A stretch of DNA of 13,838 nt from Lentimicrobium sp. (GCA_013336205.1 JAAXUD010000019.1:1-13838); one strand, 5' to 3'. Positions 7,818 through 13,838 are shown, counted from the stretch's first letter. A program made the numbers and translations. The notes: generated by a model from the letters alone, not told the origin.

Positions 7818-9134
7818 CTAAAAATAATAAATCAATCCCAATTTCAGGCCAACCCCAAAATAACGTTTATCAATCGGATAATCATTGATTAACTTTGAAG
7901 AATAGCTTTTATAAGCTGCTTCAGCAAAAACATCAAATGAATTGCCGGCCATATAACTAATGCCGGTACCAAACTGATAGGAAAACAAACCCCTGGCAAA
8001 ATCTACTTCGCTGTAGTCTATACCTGGGAATCCCGGTTTATCCTGCAACAGTATTCCATCACTGTAGATCAGGAAGCTATAGGAAAACGCTGCTTTAAGG
8101 TACAGACGAAAACTTTCATTTGAAAAATAACTGTAAGTAACCCCTGCCTGCAAGTCAAGAAAACCAAGGCGGTTCAGCTGGTTATATGAAACTTCCTCTT
8201 TGTCAAGGGGAAGATAAGAAGAGTCGGTTACCGCAATCCAGGTGGTATCCTCTTCTATTATGTTATAATACCAGCTGATGGTGTCTGTTTGGTAGTAGCC
8301 TCCTGTACTCTGAATATAATTGTATTGAAACCGGTTTGAGAATCCGGTCAATTGCAGTCCGGCTGAGAAAGTCCATTTGCTCATGGTATAATTCAAATCA
8401 CTTCCGAGCGAGAAGTTCCGGAAACTCATCGATTCAGTTTCTTTCGTAAGCGCAAGCAGTTCTGAATATTCCGGACCTGCGGTGCAACTGCTCCCGCCGT
8501 AATACTGACCATAAGAGAATGCCAGCGAAAGACCGTCATTACGGTTAGGTTCAGATTTGAAAAAATCTTTGGAGAAAATTTTCAATCCCGGCCGACGGTA
8601 ACGGATCACTTCTTTTTCCAGGTAAACGGTGTCCCTGACAAGCAATGTATCTGTTTTAACAATTGTATCGGTCAGGACAAGTGTATCATTAAGTATGACA
8701 GGTTTTTCGACAATACTCAGCACGGTGTCTATACGCGGGGCAGGAGGCAGCCCGGATGTTTCACTTTCCTGCACCACCGCTTCTGATGGAGGAGCATCAA
8801 TGCGATATACAACCAATTGATTTCCTATCTGCCTTGAATTATGACCACTTATTTTCAGAATATCGGATAATATCTGCTCGAAAGTCTTATTGGAAGCGCG
8901 ATAAGTGATTTTTTTTGAAAACGACGGATCTGCAGAGTTGTAGGTGAAATTTACCGGTGCCAGCTCCGAAAGACGATCCAGCACAACAGAGAGTGATTGC
9001 CCTTTTGCTTCAAAAGCATAGCGCTTGTTTGCAGGCTGCTGTGAAAAGGTGGTGAGATGTATCAGCCAAAAAGCAAGGATAAGAGAAACCCTGAAGTCAG
9101 GTTTCAAGTGCAGAATAGAGGATAAAACTTTCAT
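7818..9134 (-). CDS. STN-domain outer-membrane protein with small beta-barrel
   Basis: I place the start at the ATG at 9132-9134 because it begins a proper signal peptide (MKVLSSILHL, then LILAFWLIHLTTFS, cleavage near residue 31). A longer frame from a TTG at 9260 would bury that signal. The product has 438 residues. Residues about 38-112 resemble the STN domain found at the N-terminus of TonB-dependent transducers and secretins. Residues 113-198 are a Pro/Ser/Thr linker with DT dipeptides spaced six residues apart at 150, 156, 162 and 168. Residues about 199-438 alternate aromatic and small residues in roughly eight amphipathic strands and end in Phe (GLKLGLIYYF), as outer-membrane barrels do. 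There is no plug and no TonB-receptor barrel. With FecR and the sigma factor just upstream, the likely role is passing a surface signal to FecR in the periplasm. The barrel assignment is by eye; the STN call is firmer. Confidence 0.85.
   Translation of the reverse strand: MKVLSSILHLKPDFRVSLILAFWLIHLTTFSQQPANKRYAFEAKGQSLSVVLDRLSELAPVNFTYNSADPSFSKKITYRASNKTFEQILSDILKISGHNSRQIGNQLVVYRIDAPPSEAVVQESETSGLPPAPRIDTVLSIVEKPVILNDTLVLTDTIVKTDTLLVRDTVYLEKEVIRYRRPGLKIFSKDFFKSEPNRNDGLSLAFSYGQYYGGSSCTAGPEYSELLALTKETESMSFRNFSLGSDLNYTMSKWTFSAGLQLTGFSNRFQYNYIQSTGGYYQTDTISWYYNIIEEDTTWIAVTDSSYLPLDKEEVSYNQLNRLGFLDLQAGVTYSYFSNESFRLYLKAAFSYSFLIYSDGILLQDKPGFPGIDYSEVDFARGLFSYQFGTGISYMAGNSFDVFAEAAYKSYSSKLINDYPIDKRYFGVGLKLGLIYYF
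9085..9105. repeat. Imperfect hairpin inside the STN-barrel gene, copy 2 of the dispersed motif
   Basis: GAAACC plus TGA pairs with TCAGGTTTC with a single bulged C. It resembles the perfect hairpin at 4066-4086. It lies in the coding sequence for the signal peptide (residues KPDFRVS), close to the start codon, where secondary structure could matter for translation. Confidence 0.4.
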
Positions 9135-9447
9135 GCTGATAAGCGCCAATATGAGTGTTTTAATCCACGAAGGTATAAAATTATAAAAGATTTCTGTGAA
9201 TAATTTTTCTGTAAGACCAAAGTCTGTGCACAGGGTTAAGGCTTGGTTAACTTCTACCAAGTGGATTTAATGCAGCGTTAAATCGCTAACTAAGGGAAAC
9301 CCTGACTGGTTTTAAATACGATTCAACTTAGTATCAATAATCCGGATATCCTCATAATGAATTGATAAGATCATGAAAATGAACTGAATCATAAGATAAG
9401 ATCGAAGTTAAAAATTAATAAATAATAAGGAATTACAGATCGCGAGA
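9135..9447. other. 313-base spacer between anti-sigma factor and STN-barrel gene
   Basis: No coding frame here looks real. An in-frame TTG-initiated extension of the STN-barrel gene (9135-9260) does not resemble a signal peptide or domain. The stretch contains the short hairpin at 9297-9312. I find no TAnnTTTG motif on the minus strand. By analogy with other FecI/FecR loci, a promoter dependent on the neighbouring ECF sigma factor would be expected here; its sequence is not recognisable to me. Confidence 0.5.
9297..9312. repeat. Short hairpin, copy 3 of the dispersed AAACC...GGGTTT motif
   Basis: AAACC pairs with GGTTT across a 6-base loop; with its flanks the minus strand reads AAAACCAGTCAGGGTTTC. 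It shares the CAGGGTTTC half with the copies at 4066-4086 and 9085-9105. It lies in the leader region upstream of the STN-barrel gene. Confidence 0.4.
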
Positions 9448-10452
9448 CTAGTGAATCGAAATATAGTCGCCTTGTCTTGTAAAGGTGAGATTAAATACAA
9501 ACTCAAGTGTTTGTATAATGGATTCAGGGCTTTCGTTATCGAACCTGGCGGTCAGCAGCAAGCCTTTGCAATCACGTTTGGAGGAAAATTTAAGCCCGTA
9601 GCTATTTTCCAGCACTTCGAGCACCTCAGGAAGTGGTGTATTTTTAAATTCAATAATACCGGTTTTCCAGGCAAGGAAATTCTGGTTATTAAATTCCGAC
9701 TTGCTTAGTTCGCCCGATTTCTTGTTAAATATACCCTTCTCACCCGGATTTAGCGACATTTGCTCAAGTTGCCTGCCATCCTTATCAAAAGTATAAATGA
9801 GTACTTTACCGGTTTGAAGATGAAGTACAACATTATCACGATGCGGCAGGGCTGATAGGTTAAAACTTGTTCCAACAACCTTTATGTCGATATTGGCAGT
9901 TGAAATGGTAAATGGATTTTTAGCATCAGCCACCACTTCAAAGAAGCCTTCGCCTTCAAAATCAATATTCCGGTTTGTATGACTAAAGATTGAATTATAC
10001 TCAAGATGACTTCCTTTATTGAGGAAAATTTTAGACCCGTCAGGCATAACAACAGGTTTATCCTGAAAAGCTTCGGCAGTAATTGTAATAGTTTCGGTTT
10101 TCGTTTCGTTCTTCAGCATAAACCAACTGGCAAACAGAATAACAAGAACAGCAGCTACCCTGGCCAACAGAGGAAGAATACGAACTTTTGGTTTTTGCGC
10201 CGGAACGAGTACACTTCTCTGACTGTCGAAACGATTAATGCGATTTTGCAATTTTTGCCAGGCAGCATTCTGATCAAATTCGCGATCTGCGGATGCAGCG
10301 GCACTGTATTTCCATACAATCTGATACTGTTCAAAAATTTTACGATTTCGATCTGATGAAGATATCCAACGCGTCAACTCCGACAATTCACTGTCGGTGC
10401 ATTGGTTAGCCAGTTTCCTGGCAATAATATCTTTCATCTTATCAGTAAGCAT
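9448..10452 (-). CDS. FecR-family anti-sigma factor
   Basis: This is an inner-membrane regulator that holds the neighbouring ECF sigma factor and relays a periplasmic signal. Counted from a TTG at 10458, the product has 336 residues. I prefer the ATG two codons later at 10450-10452 (334 residues). A cytoplasmic N-terminal region (to about 90) binds the sigma factor. One membrane helix follows at about 94-114 (LLARVAAVLVILFASWFML). Then come the FecR domain (about 128-225; VVMPDGSKIFLNKGS, EGEGFFEVVADAKNPF, VVGTSFNL) and a C-terminal STN-like DUF4974 domain (about 268-335; FKNTPLPEVLEVLENSYG). The length and domain order are normal for Bacteroidetes FecR proteins. It follows the sigma factor by 135 bases and precedes the STN-barrel gene, whose STN domain is its likely periplasmic partner. 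Confidence 0.95.
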   Translation of the reverse strand: MLTDKMKDIIARKLANQCTDSELSELTRWISSSDRNRKIFEQYQIVWKYSAAASADREFDQNAAWQKLQNRINRFDSQRSVLVPAQKPKVRILPLLARVAAVLVILFASWFMLKNETKTETITITAEAFQDKPVVMPDGSKIFLNKGSHLEYNSIFSHTNRNIDFEGEGFFEVVADAKNPFTISTANIDIKVVGTSFNLSALPHRDNVVLHLQTGKVLIYTFDKDGRQLEQMSLNPGEKGIFNKKSGELSKSEFNNQNFLAWKTGIIEFKNTPLPEVLEVLENSYGLKFSSKRDCKGLLLTARFDNESPESIIQTLEFVFNLTFTRQGDYISIH

Positions 10453-10578
10453 TTCCAAAATCAGTGTTAATTATATGTTAACTTTCATCTAAAAGACAAT
10501 TATGTTACCTGCCTACCCCTATTCAATTTGAAAATAAATATTCATTTTTCAGATTCGCCCGTTAAACGTGGGATTGAC

Positions 10579-10601
10579 AGGCATAAATCAAGGCATAAAT
10601 C
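10579..10601. repeat. Direct repeat spanning the sigma-factor stop codon
   Basis: The 11-mer AGGCATAAATC occurs at 10579-10589 and again at 10591-10601, a 12-base period. The TGA stop of the sigma factor (10588-10590) is formed at the junction. Loss of one unit would be in frame and add about nine residues. Confidence 0.6.
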
Positions 10602-11172
10602 TGAGCAGGAAAAGGCCGGTTACAATAAGTGCAAGGAATTTACTGAGCACTTTTCGCATATGCTCCAGCGCTTTGGACATTTGGGATTCAACTGTTTTTA
10701 CAGAGACATTGAGCTTCTCCGCTATTTCTGAATACTTCATGTCCTCAAAACGGCTCATTTCGAAGATTTCACGGCGTTTTTCAGGCAACATGGCAATGGC
10801 TTGCTTCATTATGCGCTCCATATCCTTTTCTTCAAGCACATCAATCGGGTAATCGACATCATTTCTGGTGCGAATCTCAACAAACTGATTATACCTGTCC
10901 TGAATTTTGAGCCGGTTAATATAATTTAAAGCATGATTGCGCAAGGAAATATAAAAGTAGGACTTTATGGATACATTGATATTCAGCTCTTCCCGCTTAA
11001 CCCACATCTTAAAAAAAAGATCCTGTACAATTTCTTCAGCCATATCGGCATCGCTGACATATCTCAGGCAGTAATCGCACAAAGGGGTATAGTAAGCCTT
11101 AAAAAGTTCTTCAAAAACTTTTTCATCTCCGTTTTTAAGCCCTTGAGTAAACCTGTCTTCGGAATTAATCAT
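10588..11172 (-). CDS. ECF RNA polymerase sigma factor (Bacteroidetes sigma-70 family)
   Basis: This 194-residue protein directs RNA polymerase to a small set of promoters when FecR releases it. Sigma region 2 spans about residues 17-85 (FEELFKAYYTPLCDYCLRYV, AEEIVQDLFFKMW, SYFYISLRNHALNYI). Region 4 with its helix-turn-helix spans about 122-175 (LPEKRREIFEMSRFEDMKY, SEIAEKLNVSVKTVESQMSK). It matches the group annotated as the Bacteroides expansion family 1 of sigma-70 factors. The C-terminus is a hydrophobic tail (residues 179-194, FLALIVTGLFLLRFMP), which is seen in this group but has no agreed role. The ATG at 11170-11172 gives a standard N-terminus. It is the first gene of the presumed sigma/FecR/STN-barrel/beta-helix unit. 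A 12-base tandem duplication covers its stop codon. Confidence 0.95.
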   Translation of the reverse strand: MINSEDRFTQGLKNGDEKVFEELFKAYYTPLCDYCLRYVSDADMAEEIVQDLFFKMWVKREELNINVSIKSYFYISLRNHALNYINRLKIQDRYNQFVEIRTRNDVDYPIDVLEEKDMERIMKQAIAMLPEKRREIFEMSRFEDMKYSEIAEKLNVSVKTVESQMSKALEHMRKVLSKFLALIVTGLFLLRFMP

Positions 11173-11546
11173 GCCCTTTCCTGTATATCCGCGTCTGGTA
11201 TTTCGTGCTTTCTGTTTTTCATCCTGCCACCTTCAACGACCTGAAACGAACTCAAATGCTGCAAAGTAAAAATCGGCTGCAGGCAGAAAGTATAAGTTTC
11301 AAAATATTTAGGGCCTTTCAGGACTTCCTATGCAAAAGTAAAACTTATTTTTAATCATTCTTCATTAATACGCCAACCTAAAAAGTAAAACCTCTGATGT
11401 TTGAGCAGGGACGGGCGTTTAAGAAAGAAGCAATATTTCATTTTTCAAAAGTGCTAATTCAGCCTTAGAATCATTCATCCGGTTAAGCCTGTTATTCTTT
11501 GTTTCAATTGACCTCATTTGGTATATATAAAAACACGACAAGTGAA
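11173..11546. other. 374-base spacer upstream of the sigma factor
   Basis: No convincing coding frame. It should carry the promoter of the sigma-factor operon and the 3' end of the aldehyde dehydrogenase transcript. One TAnnTTTG match is listed separately. Downstream of the dehydrogenase stop, the minus strand has a T run (TTTTTATATATA) after only a very weak CAC/GTG stem, so no terminator is called. Confidence 0.5.
11333..11340 (-). promoter_or_regulatory. Candidate -7 element of the sigma-factor operon (TACTTTTG)
   Basis: The minus strand reads TACTTTTG, an exact fit to TAnnTTTG. It would give a leader of about 155 bases before the ATG at 11172. There is no TTTG at the usual -33 spacing, so support is limited. 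Confidence 0.35.
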
Positions 11547-12956
11547 TCAGAAATTCTTAACAAGAATGCGGGGTTCCAGCATATCCATCATGGCATATTT
11601 CACCCCTTCCCTTCCAAGTCCCGAATCTTTAATTCCTCCATAAGGCATGTGGTCAACTCGGAAAGTCGGAACATCGTTGATGATAACGCCACCAACCTGA
11701 AGATTATTGAACGCACTATCCATTTCATTCAAATTATTGGTAAAAACACCTGCCTGAAGCCCAAAGCGTGTATTGTTGAGTCGTTCCAATGCTTCCCCGA
11801 AATTTTCAAAAGATTCCAGTGTGACCACCGGACCAAAAACCTCTTCCGTGCACACCCTCATAGAATCATCGGTATTGGTGAGTATGGTTGGATTGTATAA
11901 GGTTCCTTCCCTTTTTCCACCACAAACCAGGCTGGCGCCTCCCATTATTGCTTCGTTTACCCAATTCTCAATCCTGATGGCATTGGGTTCGTCGATCATA
12001 GCGCTGAATTCTGTTTCGGACAAGGCCGGATCTCCGGTTTTTAGCTGTTGAACCATTGAAGAAAACCTTTGGCTGAATTCATGGAAAAGTGAATTGTGGA
12101 CGTAAATCCGCTGTGTATGAATGCAAACCTGACCTGAATATGAAAAAGCGCCGGCAAGACATTTCGACAAAGCAAGACCTGTGTCAGCGCTTTGGGCAAC
12201 AATAACACCCGCATTACCACCAAGTTCCAGTACTACTTTCTTTTTCCCTGCCTCATTTTTCATTTTCCAGCCTACCTCGGGCGAACCGGTGAACGAAAGC
12301 AGGGAGATGCGCGGATCAATCACCAGCAGATTCCCTGTTGCCCTGTCCATAGGCAAAATGGAGACAGCACCCTCAGGGAGTCCGGTTTCAGCAATAATCT
12401 GAGCAAGCAACAGCGTTGTAAGCGGCGTGGTGGATGATGGCTTTAATATAACAGGACATCCGGCTGCAATCGCAGGTGCTATCTTATGTACCGCAAGATT
12501 GAGCGGGAAATTGAAGGGTGCTATTCCTGCAACAATCCCAACCGGAAAGTACCGAACCAGGCCTTCTTTCTTTTCACCCGAAGGAGTCCAGTCGAGACTG
12601 ATATATTCCCGTGGGATTCGTTTTGATTCCTCTGCAGCAACTGTAAAAGTCTGGATAGAGCGGTCAACTTCGCCTAAGGCATACCGGATTGGCTTACCTG
12701 ATTCCAGCATTATCATCTGTCCAAACTCTTCGCGGCGCTCCAGCAGTCGCTTGCGGATATGCATTAAAGCATCGTATCGCTTAAAAGACGGCATTTCCTG
12801 CAAAAGTCTGCTGGCTTTTTGTGCCGAAATAACAGCAGATTCCAGTTCAGGCAATCCGGCCAGCCAGGTAGTATCCACTGTTATGCCGTTATAGGGATTG
12901 GTAACTTTAAGCGCCCTGTCGGTTTTGATAAACTTTCCTGCCAGATAAATATCCAT
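11547..12956 (-). CDS. NAD(P)+-dependent aldehyde dehydrogenase
   Basis: A cytoplasmic enzyme of the ALDH superfamily that oxidises an aldehyde to the acid with NAD(P)+. At 469 residues it has normal full length, and the family residues are all visible: the oxyanion-hole Asn149 in APFNFPLN, the cofactor Lys172 in LKPS, the FTGS turn at 222-225, the general base Glu244 in VLELGG, the catalytic Cys278 in SGQVCIH, and the EEVFGP motif at 371-376. The C-terminal part (MPYGGIKDSGLGREG, 437-451) and the GQVCIHTQRIYV stretch resemble the branch containing lactaldehyde, sulfolactaldehyde, phosphonoacetaldehyde and non-phosphorylating glyceraldehyde-3-phosphate dehydrogenases, so I do not name a substrate. 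The gene lies 60 bases after the small DUF6984-like gene, with a promoter-like motif in between. No neighbouring pathway gene points to a substrate. Confidence 0.95.
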   Translation of the reverse strand: MDIYLAGKFIKTDRALKVTNPYNGITVDTTWLAGLPELESAVISAQKASRLLQEMPSFKRYDALMHIRKRLLERREEFGQMIMLESGKPIRYALGEVDRSIQTFTVAAEESKRIPREYISLDWTPSGEKKEGLVRYFPVGIVAGIAPFNFPLNLAVHKIAPAIAAGCPVILKPSSTTPLTTLLLAQIIAETGLPEGAVSILPMDRATGNLLVIDPRISLLSFTGSPEVGWKMKNEAGKKKVVLELGGNAGVIVAQSADTGLALSKCLAGAFSYSGQVCIHTQRIYVHNSLFHEFSQRFSSMVQQLKTGDPALSETEFSAMIDEPNAIRIENWVNEAIMGGASLVCGGKREGTLYNPTILTNTDDSMRVCTEEVFGPVVTLESFENFGEALERLNNTRFGLQAGVFTNNLNEMDSAFNNLQVGGVIINDVPTFRVDHMPYGGIKDSGLGREGVKYAMMDMLEPRILVKNF

Positions 12957-12973
12957 TGGTTGCTTTTTAATAA

Positions 12974-13005
12974 CAAAGTTAATCTGTAAAATAAATAATT
13001 TGAAA
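12974..13005 (-). promoter_or_regulatory. Candidate promoter of the aldehyde dehydrogenase gene
   Basis: The minus strand has TAACTTTG at 12981-12974, an exact TAnnTTTG, and TTTC (one mismatch to TTTG) 20 bases upstream at 13005-13002, the spacing known for Bacteroidetes promoters. Transcription would start near 12968, leaving a leader of only about 12 bases before the ATG at 12956. This suggests the dehydrogenase can be transcribed separately from the gene upstream. Confidence 0.5.
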
Positions 13006-13016
13006 TACGCCGGTTT

Positions 13017-13355
13017 TTATTTTCGCAGCAGCGTCAGAAGCGATGGAGAGGGATAACGTATCAGTTTCGAAAAATCCGATTTCCAGAAATCAAGGTCGAG
13101 CAAATTGCCATTTTTATCCCTGGTAAGGGAAATGAGTACTTCAATGCCATCCGAATCGGTATACTCAGCCTGAATCAGATCACAGTCATACTGATCCGGA
13201 TCACTACCTGCAAAATTAATACTGCCCATTATGCCGCCTTCATATTCTGAAACATCCTCCGCAATGGGATATTCATTTTCTTCCAAACCGCACTGGGAAA
13301 GAAAAAACAAAATCAGACTTCGTTCTTCATTTCTGATTTTCCGGGTTTTATTCAT
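13017..13355 (-). CDS. Small uncharacterised protein, DUF6984-like
   Basis: This 112-residue soluble protein has no signal peptide and no membrane segment. It starts with a charged stretch (MNKTRKIRNEERSLI), followed by the motif GGIMGSINF (residues 40-48), and ends with an acidic and aromatic stretch (DLDFWKSDFSKLI, 87-99). The GG-MGS-F motif and the DxWKxDFS ending remind me of the DUF6984 family, whose function is unknown; this is recall and not a search result. Such proteins are sometimes immunity-like or orphan genes near repeats, but nothing here shows that. It lies 60 bases upstream of the aldehyde dehydrogenase and next to a repeat-rich spacer. The ATG at 13353-13355 is the natural start. 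Confidence 0.75.
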   Translation of the reverse strand: MNKTRKIRNEERSLILFFLSQCGLEENEYPIAEDVSEYEGGIMGSINFAGSDPDQYDCDLIQAEYTDSDGIEVLISLTRDKNGNLLDLDFWKSDFSKLIRYPSPSLLTLLRK

Positions 13356-13364
13356 GTCTCTCTT

Positions 13365-13394
13365 AAGGTTGAGGTTGAGGTTAAGGTTAAGATA
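13365..13394. repeat. Hexamer tandem repeat (RAGGTT), about five units
   Basis: Units AAGGTT, GAGGTT, GAGGTT, AAGGTT and the degenerate AAGATA follow with no spacer. It starts 10 bases upstream of the ATG at 13355 and so lies in the leader of the DUF6984-like gene. Confidence 0.7.
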
Positions 13395-13409
13395 GAGGAT
13401 TAGGAGAAA

Positions 13410-13444
13410 TTTCTAAGTTCTAATTTCTAATTTCTAAGTTCTAA
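13410..13444. repeat. Heptamer tandem repeat (KTTCTAA), exactly five units
   Basis: Five units of TTTCTAA or GTTCTAA follow each other in perfect register over 35 bases. Only the first base varies (T, G, T, T, G). Confidence 0.8.
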
Positions 13445-13506
13445 AAGACTGTTATTCAGGAATTAAAGTTGAGGTAAAGACCGGGATTTAGACTGATGTT
13501 TTCATT

Positions 13507-13586
13507 ATTCCAATATTTCAGAATTCAAGAATTCCAACATTCCATTATCCCAGCATTTCATCATTCCAATATTCCATCTTTCCATC
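13507..13586. repeat. Degenerate octamer tandem array (ATTCCATC), ten units
   Basis: Ten consecutive 8-base units fit the consensus ATTCCATC/ATTCCAAT, all in one register over 80 bases; an eleventh, weaker unit may precede it at 13499-13506. Unit divergence suggests an old array. The octamer is not a multiple of three, and no reading frame runs through it. Confidence 0.75.
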
Positions 13587-13643
13587 CCTGCCAGTTGCAA
13601 TCTGAATCCCAATCCACTAATCAACTAATCTGCTGATCTACAA

Positions 13644-13691
13644 TTTCCATCATTCCATCATTCCACCATTCCATCTTTCCAATAATCCAAC
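13644..13691. repeat. Second ATTCCATC octamer array, six units
   Basis: Six 8-base units of the same consensus lie in one register and end exactly at the stop codon of the HxlR-family gene. This is the same repeat family as 13507-13586, 57 bases away. Confidence 0.75.
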
Positions 13692-13838
13692 TACACAACT
13701 GACTCTCTTTCATTGTTTGCCCAGTTTACCATTGCGTCCAGCACGTTCTTCAGTGCCTTCCCCGAATCGGTGAGGCTATATTCAACAAACGGAGGCACCA
13801 CAGGCAAAGCCCTTCGCTGAATGAGTCTGTCGGCTTCA
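13691..13838 (-). CDS. HxlR-family winged helix-turn-helix regulator (partial, N-terminus missing)
   Basis: The right edge cuts this gene; about 49 C-terminal codons remain before a TAG at 13691-13693. The visible residues include a strand-like segment RLIQRRALPVVPPFVEYSLT, then DSGKAL and a closing helix (KNVLDAMVNWANN). The string PPxVEYSLTxxGxxL is the hallmark of the wing and C-terminal helix of HxlR/MarR-like DNA-binding proteins, a family of small dimeric cytoplasmic regulators that often respond to redox or aldehyde stress. The presence of an aldehyde dehydrogenase nearby is suggestive, but a repeat-rich spacer and another gene lie in between and both genes point the same way, so regulation of that gene is only a guess. 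Confidence 0.85.
   Translation of the reverse strand, partial: EADRLIQRRALPVVPPFVEYSLTDSGKALKNVLDAMVNWANNERESVV

Larger units (their letters stand above)
13356..13690. other. Repeat-rich spacer of 335 bases
   Basis: No coding frame. Nearly half of the stretch is made of short tandem repeats: hexamers at 13365-13394, heptamers at 13410-13444, and two octamer arrays at 13507-13586 and 13644-13691. The strand composition is biased, with few G on the plus strand across the octamer arrays. No promoter motif is visible for the gene at 13017-13355. Confidence 0.7.

Noticed and set aside
9135..9260. N-terminal extension of the STN-barrel protein from a TTG codon
   Set aside because: The extension would put 42 residues before a clear signal peptide; the ATG at 9134 explains the protein better.
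10006..10356. Plus-strand open frame of 116 codons opposite the FecR gene
   Set aside because: Antisense shadow of a well-supported FecR domain protein.
12427..12894. Plus-strand open frame of 155 codons opposite the aldehyde dehydrogenase
   Set aside because: It is antisense to a full-length enzyme with all catalytic residues intact; its own translation shows no family motif.
13507..13691. CRISPR array
   Set aside because: Units are 8 bases long and contiguous with no spacers, and no cas gene is nearby; it is a simple tandem repeat.

Overview
The window looks like chromosomal DNA of a member of the Bacteroidota, probably a Bacteroidales-type environmental or gut lineage. The evidence is an ECF sigma factor and FecR-type anti-sigma factor of the Bacteroidetes kind, an STN domain, a type IX secretion (T9SS) C-terminal sorting domain, multidomain secreted proteins with carboxypeptidase-regulatory-like and fibronectin-like modules, Bacteroidetes-style promoter motifs (TAnnTTTG) and AT-rich spacers. 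The exact genus cannot be read from the sequence. All seven genes I can support lie on the minus strand, so transcription runs from right to left. I see no tRNA, rRNA, CRISPR array, transposase or phage gene.

Layout from left to right. Positions 1-3838 hold most of a very large secreted multidomain adhesin-like protein, start codon at 3838, C-terminus outside the window. Positions 3839-4756 are a 918-base gene-free spacer with several dyads and a 111-base palindromic mini-element. Positions 4757-7777 encode a secreted parallel beta-helix protein with a T9SS sorting domain. Positions 7818-9134 encode an outer-membrane protein that joins a periplasmic STN domain to a small beta-barrel. After a 313-base spacer come a FecR-type anti-sigma factor (9448-10452) and an ECF sigma factor (10588-11172). 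A 374-base spacer follows, then an aldehyde dehydrogenase (11547-12956), a small DUF6984-like protein (13017-13355), a 335-base spacer packed with 6-, 7- and 8-base tandem repeats, and the C-terminal end of an HxlR-family regulator (13691 to the right edge).

How the genes may work together. Sigma factor, anti-sigma factor, STN-barrel protein and beta-helix protein follow one another in the order of a FecI/FecR cell-surface signalling cassette. In the classical arrangement the STN domain belongs to a large TonB-dependent receptor. Here it is carried by a protein whose barrel appears to have only about eight strands, too small for an import channel, and the gene next to it is a T9SS-exported beta-helix protein instead of a SusD-like lipoprotein. 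My inference is that this is a dedicated sensing circuit in which a small barrel reports to FecR and the sigma factor, with a surface-exposed or secreted beta-helix protein as ligand, partner or output. The giant adhesin-like gene downstream may be an additional target but has a long leader of its own.

The right-hand part (aldehyde dehydrogenase, small unknown protein, HxlR regulator) looks like unrelated housekeeping or accessory metabolism. The main points worth a second look are the TonB-receptor-less FecI/FecR cassette, the mini-element at 4621-4731, a three-copy dispersed hairpin motif, and the 8-base repeat arrays next to the HxlR gene.
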